In this document: positions 8,294-16,463 of the stretch, in pieces | How positions within the stretch are numbered: the stretch's first letter is position 1 | Layout of the letters: every line of letters starts with the position of its first letter | Source: Granulicella sp. | GTDB taxonomy: Bacteria > Acidobacteriota > Terriglobia > Terriglobales > Acidobacteriaceae | Length of the DNA stretch: 45,249 nt | NCBI GenBank assembly: GCA_027450185.1 | Contig: DAIDKF010000017.1 | Span: forward strand, 1 to 45,249 | Direction: 5' to 3' | Notes under the pieces: generated by a model | Database searches by the model: none | Seen by the model: only the letters and a program-made list of their open reading frames with translations | What the model was told of the DNA's origin: nothing | Position numbers and translations under genes: made by a program

Positions 8294-10371
8294 TGAAAAA
8301 ATCCGGACTCCTCAATACGTTGCGCGCCTCCTCGGATTGGTTCATTCCGACGGCGGCTGTAGCTCTGGTGTTCGTAATGCTTGTACCTTTGCCAAGTTTC
8401 GTTCTCGACCTGCTGCTCACATTCAGCATCATGGTGTCCGTGCTGGTCCTTCTCACGGCCATTCAGATCCTTCGCCCCGTGCAATTCTCCGTCTTTCCCA
8501 GTCTCATTCTCCTGCTCACGCTGATGCGGTTATCGCTGGATCTGGCCTGCACACGGCGCATTCTGCTGCATGGCAATGAGGGCTCCTCTGCTGCGGGGCA
8601 GGTGATTGAAGCCTTCGGACAATTTGTCGTGGGTGGCAACTACATCGTTGGCTTCGTCATCTTCCTCGCGCTGATTGCGATTCAGTATCTTGTGGTGAGC
8701 CACGGTGCCGTGCGCACCGCCGAGGTGACCGCCCGCTTTACGCTCGACGCCATGCCCGGCAAGCAGATGGCGATTGATTCTGATCTGAACACCGGCCTCA
8801 TCAACGCCGAGCAGGCCCGTTCCCGTCGTGAGCAGGTTGCTCGCGAAGCGGAGTTTTGCGGCTCGATGGACGGTGCCGCTCGCTTCAGTCAACGGGACTC
8901 TCTGGCCACCATCCTCGTTCTCGCCATCAACATCGTGGCCGGCTTCCTGATCGGTGTCTTCCAACTCGGCGTTCCCTTTCAGCAGGCGCTCAAGACCTAT
9001 ACCATCCTCACCGTTGGCAATGGTCTTGTTTCGATCATCCCATCGCTTCTGGTGTCGGTGGCGGGAGGCATTGTCGTCACGCGGGCCGGATCCGATCTTT
9101 CACTCGGAGCAGACATTGGCAAGCAGATGTTCAAGACCTCGCGCCCTCTATGGATTGTCAGTGGAGTTCTGCTGGGTCTTGCCTTGATTCCAGGGATGCC
9201 AAAGTTCTCCTTCCTCGCCTTGGGCGGTGTCACGATGTTCGCGGCGTGGAAGATGAAGCCCTCGGCCGACGTCGAGCTGACCCCGGCAGCGAATGTTGCA
9301 GCAGGGAAGACCGGAGTTGCCGCAATGCCGGTGGTCGATCCCATGGATGCCGTTCTGAAACTGGACGACCTCATGCTCGAGGTGGGCATCGGTCTTGTGC
9401 CTCTGGTGGATGCGAAGCAGGGCGGGCAACTGCTCGCAAGGGTGAAGTCGCTGCGAAAGAATCTCGCGCAGCAACTGGGATTCCTCGTGCCCTCCATCCA
9501 TATCACGGACAACTTATCCCTGAAGGAACGAGAGTACGTGATCTATCTTCGCGGCGTGGAGATTGCGCGCTGGGAGATGCGGCGCGACCGGTTGTTGGCG
9601 GTCAACTCCAATCCGAAGCCCGGGGATCTGCAGGGTCAGGAGACGCGCGAGCCAGCGTTTGATTCGCCGGCCAAATGGATTACTCCCGACCTGCAGGCGC
9701 AGGCCATCTCCGCTGGATATGCGGTCGTTGACCATACCTCAGTCCTCGCCGCGCATCTTTCCGAACTCATTAAGCAGAATGCGCAGGACCTGCTTTCGCG
9801 TCATGAGACCAAGCGACTGGTGGATCGTCTCTCCGACTCTCATCCGAAGCTGGTCGACGAACTCATGCCGAAGTTGATGAGTCTGGGAGAGGTGCAGAAG
9901 GTGCTCCAGCAGTTGCTGCGGGAGCAGGTGTCGATCCGCGATATGGGAACCATTCTCGAAGCCCTTGTAGAAGCTGCGGCCGTCAATAAGAGTCCCATTG
10001 CACTGGTGGAAGCGGCGAGGCACTCGCTCGGACGTGCCTTGATTCGTCCTCTGCTGGACGAGCAGGGGCAGCTTAACGTGGTTACGCTGGATCGATCCAT
10101 CGAAGACGAGTGCAACCGCACGACCTCGCAACAACAGCCTCAGCCCGCCAGTGGTGCGATACAGATCTCCGTGGCCAGCAGAGTGCTCGCTGGACTCCGC
10201 ACCATGCTGGGGGATCAGGTGGCGTCGGCGCCGCCAGTGCTCCTCTGCTCCTCTCCCGGCCGCTTTTATTTGAAGCGTCTCCTGGAGCCTTACATTCCCA
10301 AGATCGTAGTAATCTCCCCATCCGAGATCCCTCCCATGACTCAAGTGCAGTCCCTGGGTTCGGTTCGGTAG
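8293..10371 (+). CDS. flhA: Flagellar export apparatus protein FlhA
   Basis: FlhA forms the large export ring that receives substrates and couples proton flow to export. The product has about 692 residues. Residues 1-330 hold about eight membrane segments and the FHIPEP-type cytoplasmic loop (VTARFTLDAMPGKQMAIDSDLNTGLI). Residues 345-690 form the soluble nonameric domain, with the helical LLREQVSIRDMGTILEAL stretch. I use ATG 8293, which overlaps the flhB stop; an adjacent in-frame GTG at 8290 is an equal alternative. No flhF or flhG follows, which is unusual; fliA comes next after 37 bases. Confidence 0.97.
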   Translation: MKKSGLLNTLRASSDWFIPTAAVALVFVMLVPLPSFVLDLLLTFSIMVSVLVLLTAIQILRPVQFSVFPSLILLLTLMRLSLDLACTRRILLHGNEGSSAAGQVIEAFGQFVVGGNYIVGFVIFLALIAIQYLVVSHGAVRTAEVTARFTLDAMPGKQMAIDSDLNTGLINAEQARSRREQVAREAEFCGSMDGAARFSQRDSLATILVLAINIVAGFLIGVFQLGVPFQQALKTYTILTVGNGLVSIIPSLLVSVAGGIVVTRAGSDLSLGADIGKQMFKTSRPLWIVSGVLLGLALIPGMPKFSFLALGGVTMFAAWKMKPSADVELTPAANVAAGKTGVAAMPVVDPMDAVLKLDDLMLEVGIGLVPLVDAKQGGQLLARVKSLRKNLAQQLGFLVPSIHITDNLSLKEREYVIYLRGVEIARWEMRRDRLLAVNSNPKPGDLQGQETREPAFDSPAKWITPDLQAQAISAGYAVVDHTSVLAAHLSELIKQNAQDLLSRHETKRLVDRLSDSHPKLVDELMPKLMSLGEVQKVLQQLLREQVSIRDMGTILEALVEAAAVNKSPIALVEAARHSLGRALIRPLLDEQGQLNVVTLDRSIEDECNRTTSQQQPQPASGAIQISVASRVLAGLRTMLGDQVASAPPVLLCSSPGRFYLKRLLEPYIPKIVVISPSEIPPMTQVQSLGSVR

Positions 10372-10408
10372 CAACGCAGGAAAGTCATAAGCCCAAGCAG
10401 GTGAAACG

Positions 10409-11203
10409 ATGATGCCAGCAGAAATAGCGTACAAGACAAGCGTAGCGGATGCAGACGATCAAAACGTCCTCGTGATGCAGGAACTTTCACAGGTGTATTA
10501 CATCGCAGCACGGCTTCGCGAGCGGCTCCCGCAGCACATTGAGTTAGAGGATCTCGTCAATGCCGGCGTCATCGGCTTGCTGGAAGCGAGCCGTAGTTAC
10601 GACTGCACGAAGAACTCCAGCTTCAAGGGATTTGCGAAGTTCAGGATTCGAGGCGCAATTCTTGACAGCCTGCGCGAATCCGATTGGGGTTCGCGCTCCA
10701 TTCGCAGAAGGGGACGCGAAGTTGCGGATACGATTGCTCTGCTTGAAGGCCGGCTGGGAAGGTGCCCCGCCGAGTCCGAAATTGCAGAGGAGATGCATCT
10801 GGAGACCGCTCATCTCCAAAGAATTCTGGCGCAGATCGACGGACTCCATCTGGTGGGGCAGCAGGCAGCGGTGTCGAACGATCAATCGGAGGTTCTGGAT
10901 ATGATCGAATCCGCGCCAAACATCGACGATCCTGACCCATTCGATCTCTGCCTGCAAGGCGAGATCAAGGCGCATTTAGCCGAAGCCATCTCACAGCTAA
11001 GCGAGCGAGAGCAGCTCATCATCTCGCTCTACTATCGAGAGGAACTTACGATGAAGGAGATTGCAGAGGTCATAGGGGTAGCTCTTTCACGCGTCTCCCA
11101 GATACGACAGGCCACCATGAAGAAGCTCAGAGCTTCGCTCGCCCATCTGCGTGAGCGGCCGCTGATTTCCAATGGATCTATAGGAGGTTCCCATGCTAAA
11201 TAG
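10409..11203 (+). CDS. fliA: Flagellar sigma factor sigma-28 (FliA)
   Basis: FliA directs RNA polymerase to late flagellar promoters. The 264-residue product shows region 2 (about 20-95: VYYIAARLRERLPQHIELEDLVNAGVIGLLEA, then FKGFAKFRIRGAILDSLRESDWGSRSIRR), region 3 (about 97-140) and region 4 with its helix-turn-helix at the end (MKEIAEVIGVALSRVSQIRQATMKKLR). This layout is that of the FliA/WhiG group. Two adjacent ATGs (10409, 10412) follow AGGTGA; either could start. The fliM start lies inside its 3' end, overlapping by 11 bases. Its anti-sigma partner FlgM is encoded at 19688, and a matching sigma-28 promoter precedes flgM. Confidence 0.95.
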   Translation: MMPAEIAYKTSVADADDQNVLVMQELSQVYYIAARLRERLPQHIELEDLVNAGVIGLLEASRSYDCTKNSSFKGFAKFRIRGAILDSLRESDWGSRSIRRRGREVADTIALLEGRLGRCPAESEIAEEMHLETAHLQRILAQIDGLHLVGQQAAVSNDQSEVLDMIESAPNIDDPDPFDLCLQGEIKAHLAEAISQLSEREQLIISLYYREELTMKEIAEVIGVALSRVSQIRQATMKKLRASLAHLRERPLISNGSIGGSHAK

Positions 11204-12161
11204 CCAGGAAAAAGCGGAAGATGTGGCCGAGGTTGTGCGGCACTTCGGGTTGAAGGACGCTGTTGACAAGCCGCGATCGATCCATGCGTGCAACTTTCGA
11301 TCGGCAGGAAGATTATCCAATGAGAATGCGCGCTCCCTGACTGCAATTCACGAGACATTTGCACGTCAGCTCGCCAGCGCCCTGGACGTCTATCTTGGTA
11401 CCGGCGTGGAGGTGAAGATTCAGACGCTCGACCAGCTGCCGCTCAAAGAGCATATCTCCAGCATCCCGCCCCTGAGCTATATCGTGCCCTTCTCCCTGAG
11501 TACGATGCAGGGTGCCATTATCGTGGAGTGCGACCTGGCTCTCGTGTTTCCTATCGTCGAACTCCTTCTCGGAGGGCCGGGCACATCTGAGAGCAGTCCT
11601 CGAGAGCTTTCGGAGATTGAAGAAGAGATCATGCAGGATGTGATGTCCCTTATTGCCCGTCAAGCTGAAAATGCGTGGCACATGCCACACCTCGCGCTGG
11701 TGTTCAATCGCCGCATCAAGTCGTCCCTTCTTCACCAGTATTGTCCATCCAACGAGAAGGTTACCTTGGTGAAGTTTCAAGTCGAGATCGCCGGCATCAA
11801 GGGATCATTCCAGCTTGTGTTTCCGGCCTCATTTCTGAACGTTCTCCTCAAGCAGGTCAAGCTTGAACAGCCGCAGCGGAAGGGAGGACTGCGATACTTC
11901 CCGATGCCCAGTATCCGCGAACGCGTCCTTGACTGTGATGTGCTGCTGACCGCCGGACTTCCTCGTATGAAGGTTGCGGTACGAGACCTGATTGCGCTGG
12001 AGCCTGGGTGCCTCCTGAAGCTGCGGGCGCCTGTACGGATCCCGGGAATGTTGACCGCCGGGGGAATGGACGTGTTTGAAGCCGTACCGGTCAGAAACGG
12101 TACGAAGAAGGCGGCTCAGCTTGGCCGTCGCACGCGACTTACAACCTGGGGAGTGGAGTAA
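11193..12161 (+). CDS. fliM: Flagellar motor switch protein FliM
   Basis: FliM is the middle part of the C-ring that binds CheY-P and sets rotation direction. The 322-residue product has the FliM core (about 35-225: LTAIHETFARQLASALDVYLG; ECDLALVFPIVELLLGGPG; RELSEIEEEIMQDVMSLIARQAENAW) and a C-terminal SpoA domain (about 235-300). AGGAGG at 11183 fixes the ATG at 11193. The N-terminal CheY-binding motif, LSQxEIDALL in many species, is only faintly present as LNSQEKAEDVAEVV, so CheY coupling may differ. The C-terminus is rather basic (KKAAQLGRRTRL). fliN follows after five bases. Confidence 0.95.
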   Translation: MLNSQEKAEDVAEVVRHFGLKDAVDKPRSIHACNFRSAGRLSNENARSLTAIHETFARQLASALDVYLGTGVEVKIQTLDQLPLKEHISSIPPLSYIVPFSLSTMQGAIIVECDLALVFPIVELLLGGPGTSESSPRELSEIEEEIMQDVMSLIARQAENAWHMPHLALVFNRRIKSSLLHQYCPSNEKVTLVKFQVEIAGIKGSFQLVFPASFLNVLLKQVKLEQPQRKGGLRYFPMPSIRERVLDCDVLLTAGLPRMKVAVRDLIALEPGCLLKLRAPVRIPGMLTAGGMDVFEAVPVRNGTKKAAQLGRRTRLTTWGVE

Positions 12162-12166
12162 ACAAC

Positions 12167-12967
12167 ATGGACGATCAAGTGAAGCATCAAGTTACCAAGG
12201 CGTTGATTGATGCCCTCAACCTGTCGATTGCAGAGTCGTTAACTCGGAAGACAGGCGTTGCATGGCAGCTAAAGCGCGTTGAGCCTACAGCCTCTGCCGA
12301 AGACCTGGAGGAGTCTGTTCAGCTTCGATTTGCGGCAGAGGGCTCGCTGCACGGGGAGTGCTTTGTAGTGGTATCAAAGCTTCACGTAGCCGAGCTCGCA
12401 GCAAACATGCTCGGTCAACCCGCAACAGCGTTTGCCGACGAACATGCAGAGGCGTGGGCAGAGGTTATTCGGTCGGCCATCGCGGCACTGAAGGCGGCGC
12501 TGCTCTCCGTGTACGGAGAGGTCGCCTTCAAGGTGGACCGGGTCCAGGCGGCAACCTTGTCCGAAATGTTTGCTGTATCGCTTTGCGCATCCATGGGCGA
12601 TGAAGCAGACGTTCCGATGCGGTTTTACGCCGACGATGCATTCATAGAAGCGTTGGCTTCGGCGTCGGTCACGATGACGCCCGATGAGGAGCAGCGTTCC
12701 CCCATCGGTTCCACCAACCTCAAGCTCGTCATGGATGTCGAGTTGAACGTGTCGCTTCGATTTGGGCAATGTCAGTTGCCGTTGCGGGAGGTGCTCGACC
12801 TCGCTAGCGGCTCTGTCATCGAGTTGGACCGCGATGTCGATGACCCCGTCGAACTACTGTTGGACGGCAAGGTCATCGCGCGTGGTGAAGCCGTGATCGT
12901 AGATGGAAACTATGGTCTACGCGTTACGGAGATTCCACAACCCATTGTCTCCCACTTTATCCGCTGA
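12167..12967 (+). CDS. fliN: Flagellar motor switch protein FliN, long form
   Basis: A 266-residue protein ending in a SpoA domain (about 185-255: LKLVMDVELNVSLRFGQCQLPLREVLDLASGSVIELDRDVDDPVELLLDGKVIARGEAVIVDGNYGLRV), the most canonical FliN-type SpoA in the window. Residues 1-170 form an extra domain resembling the middle domain of FliM/FliY proteins. It lacks an obvious CheC active-site motif, so phosphatase activity cannot be claimed. FliN builds the base of the C-ring. Position directly after fliM is normal. With the small SpoA protein at 4471 the cluster encodes two FliN-type proteins besides FliM. Confidence 0.9.
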   Translation: MDDQVKHQVTKALIDALNLSIAESLTRKTGVAWQLKRVEPTASAEDLEESVQLRFAAEGSLHGECFVVVSKLHVAELAANMLGQPATAFADEHAEAWAEVIRSAIAALKAALLSVYGEVAFKVDRVQAATLSEMFAVSLCASMGDEADVPMRFYADDAFIEALASASVTMTPDEEQRSPIGSTNLKLVMDVELNVSLRFGQCQLPLREVLDLASGSVIELDRDVDDPVELLLDGKVIARGEAVIVDGNYGLRVTEIPQPIVSHFIR

Positions 12968-12989
12968 AGTTCACGAGAGAAGAGATCCG

Positions 12990-13898
12990 ATGAAATTATC
13001 ACTAGAGTCCCTGATTGCAGGGGTCGATCAACGTTGGAAGAGGATGCACACAGCCTGCGCGCTGCGATCCTGCCAAACGACGCTGCTCATGCGCAGTGTC
13101 CCCCAGAGCCGCGGTGGAATCCGCATGGGCGAGCTCTGGTACTGTAGTGTGGACTGCTTTGTGAAGGCTGCGCGAGAGCGCTTCTCCTCGCTTCCAGCCA
13201 GGCGTCCTCTCGAGATGCCGCACAATCCACGCTTGTCGATTGGGCTCGTCATGCTTTCAAAGGGCTACCTGACGGATCAGCAGTATCGATTCGCCTTGGC
13301 CGAAAGTAAGTTGACCGGCGAAGAATTGGAGTCCGTTCTGGGCCGCCTGGGCTGGGTCGACGAATGGCAATTCGCTTCGGCGAGAGCGGCACAATGGGGC
13401 TACCCGGTGCTGGGTCGAGACCGCATCAGCCAATCGGTCGACGCTGATATTCCCATGACCCTGTTACGCTCCTTTTCTGCTGTGCCGCTGCACTATTCCA
13501 AGCACGCCCGGCGCTTGCTTCTGGGCTTTGTGAATCGCGTGGAGCATACCCTCCTGCACTCCATCGAGCAGGTTACAGGTTGCAGAGCCGACCCGTGCTT
13601 CATCACCCCGACGGAGTTTCGCTACCAGATGATCCGGGTTACGGCGACCCAGGGCTCAAGGGAAGTTGTACTTGACAACTCGTTGACGCCGGCTGAGATG
13701 GCGAGGACTCTGGGCGGGTTTGCTTTGGACGTCATAGCACGTGAAGCTAGTGTCGCGCATTGCCAGAACTATCTATGGACAAGGCTATCAGGCAAGAGCC
13801 GCACCATAGATGTCCTATTTCAAAGCAGAAGATCGGCTGGGATAAATAAGCGCGATACATTCAGTTCTTTAAAAGAGGAAATGCGCTCCGCCGGTTGA
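12990..13898 (+). CDS. Cys-motif plus MshEN-like domain protein in flagellar cluster
   Basis: A 302-residue protein not belonging to the standard flagellar set. Residues 15-60 carry paired cysteines, C23-x4-C28 and C52-x3-C56, a possible zinc site. Residues 81-217 follow the GspE/MshE N-terminal domain pattern: IGLVMLSKGYLTDQQYRFALAES, then VLGRLGWVDEWQFASARAAQWGYPV, then IPMTLLRSFSAVPLHYSKHARRLLLGF. Some MshEN domains bind cyclic di-GMP, so a regulator of motility is possible, but the second helix-turn motif is degenerate. No ATPase domain follows. ATG 12990 is preferred (AGAGAAGAG upstream, 22 bases after fliN); the frame is open back to 12903 inside fliN. It overlaps the HDOD gene by four bases. 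Confidence 0.75.
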   Translation: MKLSLESLIAGVDQRWKRMHTACALRSCQTTLLMRSVPQSRGGIRMGELWYCSVDCFVKAARERFSSLPARRPLEMPHNPRLSIGLVMLSKGYLTDQQYRFALAESKLTGEELESVLGRLGWVDEWQFASARAAQWGYPVLGRDRISQSVDADIPMTLLRSFSAVPLHYSKHARRLLLGFVNRVEHTLLHSIEQVTGCRADPCFITPTEFRYQMIRVTATQGSREVVLDNSLTPAEMARTLGGFALDVIAREASVAHCQNYLWTRLSGKSRTIDVLFQSRRSAGINKRDTFSSLKEEMRSAG

Positions 13899-14668
13899 AA
13901 AATTCTCCTGAAGTGCCGATCACTATGCGAGGTGATGGCACAGTGACCGATACGAGCGTAGTGGACATCCAGGCAGGACGCATTCCGGGATTCTTTCGTC
14001 AGGCCTTGCAGTGCGAGCCGGACGGTCGCCAGCGCGACCTCCCCGTCCTGCCTGCGACGCGTTTACTGATTGACCTTGAGGTACAGGAAGCAAGCGTGGA
14101 TCTCAACCGGATGATGCACGTCATCCTCAGCGATCTTGGAGCGACTCTTCAGATATTCAAACTTGCAGGCCAGGTATACGGCTGTGCTGACGCTTGCCCG
14201 GTTCGCATCGAAGATTGCATCTCCGATCTAGGACTGCGCGAGTGCATGGCGGCGCTTTCTGCTCCGACCATCATTCATGACGATCTCCGCGACGGCATCG
14301 CCGATATGTGGTCGCATTCCCGGGAGGTTGCTCAGCACGCAAAGCTCGCCGCCGAGGCGACTCAGGACATCCATCCAGAAGAAGCCTACCTGGTCGGTCT
14401 TTGCCATGCGATCGGACGCCTGCCGCAGCTTCTCGGATGGGTTCCGCCGGCTGACCGCACGATGGACGATGCGGAGACCGGGGTCGAACTGGCAAAGAGG
14501 TGGCTCCTGCCACACTTCGTCGTAGAGTCTCTCCTTGATATGCAGATGCCCCGCTCTCACTCGCCATGGCCGGGGATCGTGCAGTCTGCTCACCGGAACG
14601 CCAGTCGACCTCCCTTCGACTGCGTCTTCTCCAGAGACCCGCGCACGCGATTTCTCCACGCTGTCTAA
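13895..14668 (+). CDS. HDOD-domain regulatory protein
   Basis: A 257-residue protein with an HDOD-type domain at about residues 60-225: an HD-like EEAYLVGLCHAIGRLPQLL and helices around LNRMMHVILSDLGATLQIFKLAG. HDOD proteins are usually signalling or regulatory proteins lacking catalytic HD residues; some control motility. The frame begins at TTG 13895, overlapping the upstream TGA (TTGA), with GAGG about 17 bases before; ATG 13925 is an alternative start. Position between fliN and flgF, coupled to the MshEN-like gene, suggests a flagellar regulatory pair. Partner and ligand cannot be read from the sequence. Confidence 0.75.
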   Translation: MKNSPEVPITMRGDGTVTDTSVVDIQAGRIPGFFRQALQCEPDGRQRDLPVLPATRLLIDLEVQEASVDLNRMMHVILSDLGATLQIFKLAGQVYGCADACPVRIEDCISDLGLRECMAALSAPTIIHDDLRDGIADMWSHSREVAQHAKLAAEATQDIHPEEAYLVGLCHAIGRLPQLLGWVPPADRTMDDAETGVELAKRWLLPHFVVESLLDMQMPRSHSPWPGIVQSAHRNASRPPFDCVFSRDPRTRFLHAV

Positions 14669-14854
14669 ACTGGGCACTGCGACGGGTTGTATCGGCGGGC
14701 GTCTCCCATTGCGATCATTGTCTTTTGATGAGAGACGGCCTCGGCTTTCGCAGCCGGGATGCTTGCATGCGGCGCGGCTCTCATTCGTTCTTCATAAATC
14801 CACGGCTGATATGTGCGAACAGGCCTGGATATGGAATAAAAATTATTGCTGGGA

Positions 14855-14870
14855 TGGCACGTGTCATGCA
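14855..14870 (+). promoter_or_regulatory. Sigma-54-type promoter upstream of flgF
   Basis: TGGCACG at 14855-14861, four bases, then ATGCA at 14866-14870 fits the RpoN -24/-12 pattern TGGCACG-N4-TTGCW with one mismatch and correct GG-to-GC spacing. The predicted start near 14881 leaves a short leader holding the flgF ribosome site (GAGAGG at 14883). This would begin transcription of flgF-G-A-H-I-J. Confidence 0.6.
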
Positions 14871-14893
14871 CTGTCCTCTGCCGAGAGGCATCT

Positions 14894-15628
14894 ATGGACA
14901 GTGGATACTACGCTCTGGGCACAGCACTGATTGCCAGCACGCAGGCATTGGACACAATTGCGAACAACCTTGCCAATGAGAGCACCGCCGGTTACCGGGC
15001 CGTGCGCAATATGTTCAGCTCTGTTCTGAATACCGTGGCCGGCGCTCCGGGTTCAGACGTCAATCAGGCTATCAATAACTACGGCGTGCTGGGCGGTACG
15101 ATGCTGGACGCTAGCCAGGGCGCAGTCCAGAAGACGGGCAACGGGCTCGACGTGGCGATCGAGGGGTCTGGCTTCCTGGTTGTTCAAACTCCGAATGGCC
15201 GCATGTATACCCGCAATGGTGCCCTGCGGGTTTCGAGCAAAGGTCTGCTCGTTACAGACTCAGGGGACCCTGTGTTGGGAGACAAGGGTCCAATCACGAT
15301 GCTGCCCGGGCCGGCGTCGATCAGTGCCGATGGGACCATCTCATCCAACGGAGCGGTGACGGGGAAGTTGAAGCTTGTGGATTTCCCCCCCGGCACAAAG
15401 ATCAACAGCGCGGGGGCCCACTACTATACGGCGCCCATCAAGAGTGAAACGGTGCCGACCCATACCAGTCTCGAGCAGGGAGCGCTCGAGAGCTCCAATG
15501 TGAATACTGTCACTGCCATGGTCGAGCTCATCAACGCACAACGCACTGCCGAGATGATGCAGCGCGGACTTTCCATGTTCAACGCGGAGATCGACAAGAC
15601 CGCAACGCAGGATTTGCCCAAAGTCTAG
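14894..15628 (+). CDS. flgF: Flagellar basal-body rod protein FlgF
   Basis: FlgF is a proximal rod subunit of the flagellar axle. The 244-residue product begins with the rod signature (ALIASTQALDTIANNLANESTAGYR). The FlgF/FlgG-type core follows (GNGLDVAIEGSGFLVVQTPNGRMYTRNGALRVSSKGLLV), and it ends with the polymerising helix (LESSNVNTVTAMVELINAQRTAEMMQRGL). The ATG at 14894 is preferred over an in-frame upstream ATG at 14846 because GAGAGG precedes it and because residues before it are not rod-like; the upstream start would also precede the predicted sigma-54 start site. flgG follows. Confidence 0.93.
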   Translation: MDSGYYALGTALIASTQALDTIANNLANESTAGYRAVRNMFSSVLNTVAGAPGSDVNQAINNYGVLGGTMLDASQGAVQKTGNGLDVAIEGSGFLVVQTPNGRMYTRNGALRVSSKGLLVTDSGDPVLGDKGPITMLPGPASISADGTISSNGAVTGKLKLVDFPPGTKINSAGAHYYTAPIKSETVPTHTSLEQGALESSNVNTVTAMVELINAQRTAEMMQRGLSMFNAEIDKTATQDLPKV

Positions 15629-15660
15629 ATCTGCCAACCATCGCCCAAAGGAGCTTCATC

Positions 15661-16452
15661 ATGTTTCACGCCCTCTATACCGCAGCCACTGGAATGACGG
15701 CCCAGGAGATCAACCTGGACAACATTGCGAACAACCTGGCCAACTCCAGCACGACAGGATTTCAGTCGCGGCGCGTGCAGTTCACCGATCTGCTGTATCA
15801 GAGTGAAGTCATGCCCGGCGCAGCGGCTACGCAACAAACAACTGTAGCCGCAGGATTGCAGATCGGTCTGGGCACGCTGCCTGGCAATACCGAAATTACA
15901 CAGACCCAGGGCGACCTGAGCAGCACCGGCAATCCTCTGGACTTCGCGATCGAAGGCACTGGATTCTTTCAGATTCTTTTACCCAACAACCAGATTGGAT
16001 ATACGCGGGCAGGCTCGTTCCAGCCCAATTACCAGGGAACGCTGGTCACCGCGAGCGGCAATGAGTTGCAGCCGGCGATTACCATTCCACCCAACGCGAC
16101 GAATGTAACCGTGGGTAGCGATGGCACCGTCAGTGTGACACTGCCCGGTCAGACGCAGGCCCAGCAGGTTGGCGTCATTCAGCTGGCGAGCTTTGCCAAT
16201 CCCGGCGGACTGAACAGCATCGGCAGCAACATCTACCTGCCCACCACGGCATCGGGAGAGCCGGTGGTAGGGACAGCCGGCGGCTCTGAAGGGCTGGGAA
16301 CCATTCAGCAGGGGATGCTCGAGCAATCGAATGTGAACACGGTAGACGAGTTTGTCAGCATGATTCTGGCGCAGCGCTCGTATGAGTCAAATTCGCGAGT
16401 GGTCAAGGCCGCTGATGAGATGCTCCAGCAGTTGAACCAGTTAGCTCAATAG
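15661..16452 (+). CDS. flgG: Flagellar distal rod protein FlgG
   Basis: FlgG is the distal rod subunit. The 263-residue product matches the family in length and motifs: LYTAATGMTAQEINLDNIANNLANSSTTGFQSRRVQFTDLLYQ at the N-terminus, NPLDFAIEGTGFFQILLPNNQIGYTRAGSF in the core, and GMLEQSNVNTVDEFVSMILAQRSYESNSRVVKAADEMLQQLNQLAQ at the C-terminus. AAAGGAG lies about 8 bases before the ATG. It follows flgF by 32 bases and precedes flgA, a standard order. Confidence 0.97.
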   Translation: MFHALYTAATGMTAQEINLDNIANNLANSSTTGFQSRRVQFTDLLYQSEVMPGAAATQQTTVAAGLQIGLGTLPGNTEITQTQGDLSSTGNPLDFAIEGTGFFQILLPNNQIGYTRAGSFQPNYQGTLVTASGNELQPAITIPPNATNVTVGSDGTVSVTLPGQTQAQQVGVIQLASFANPGGLNSIGSNIYLPTTASGEPVVGTAGGSEGLGTIQQGMLEQSNVNTVDEFVSMILAQRSYESNSRVVKAADEMLQQLNQLAQ

Positions 16453-16463
16453 AAGGACCCACC

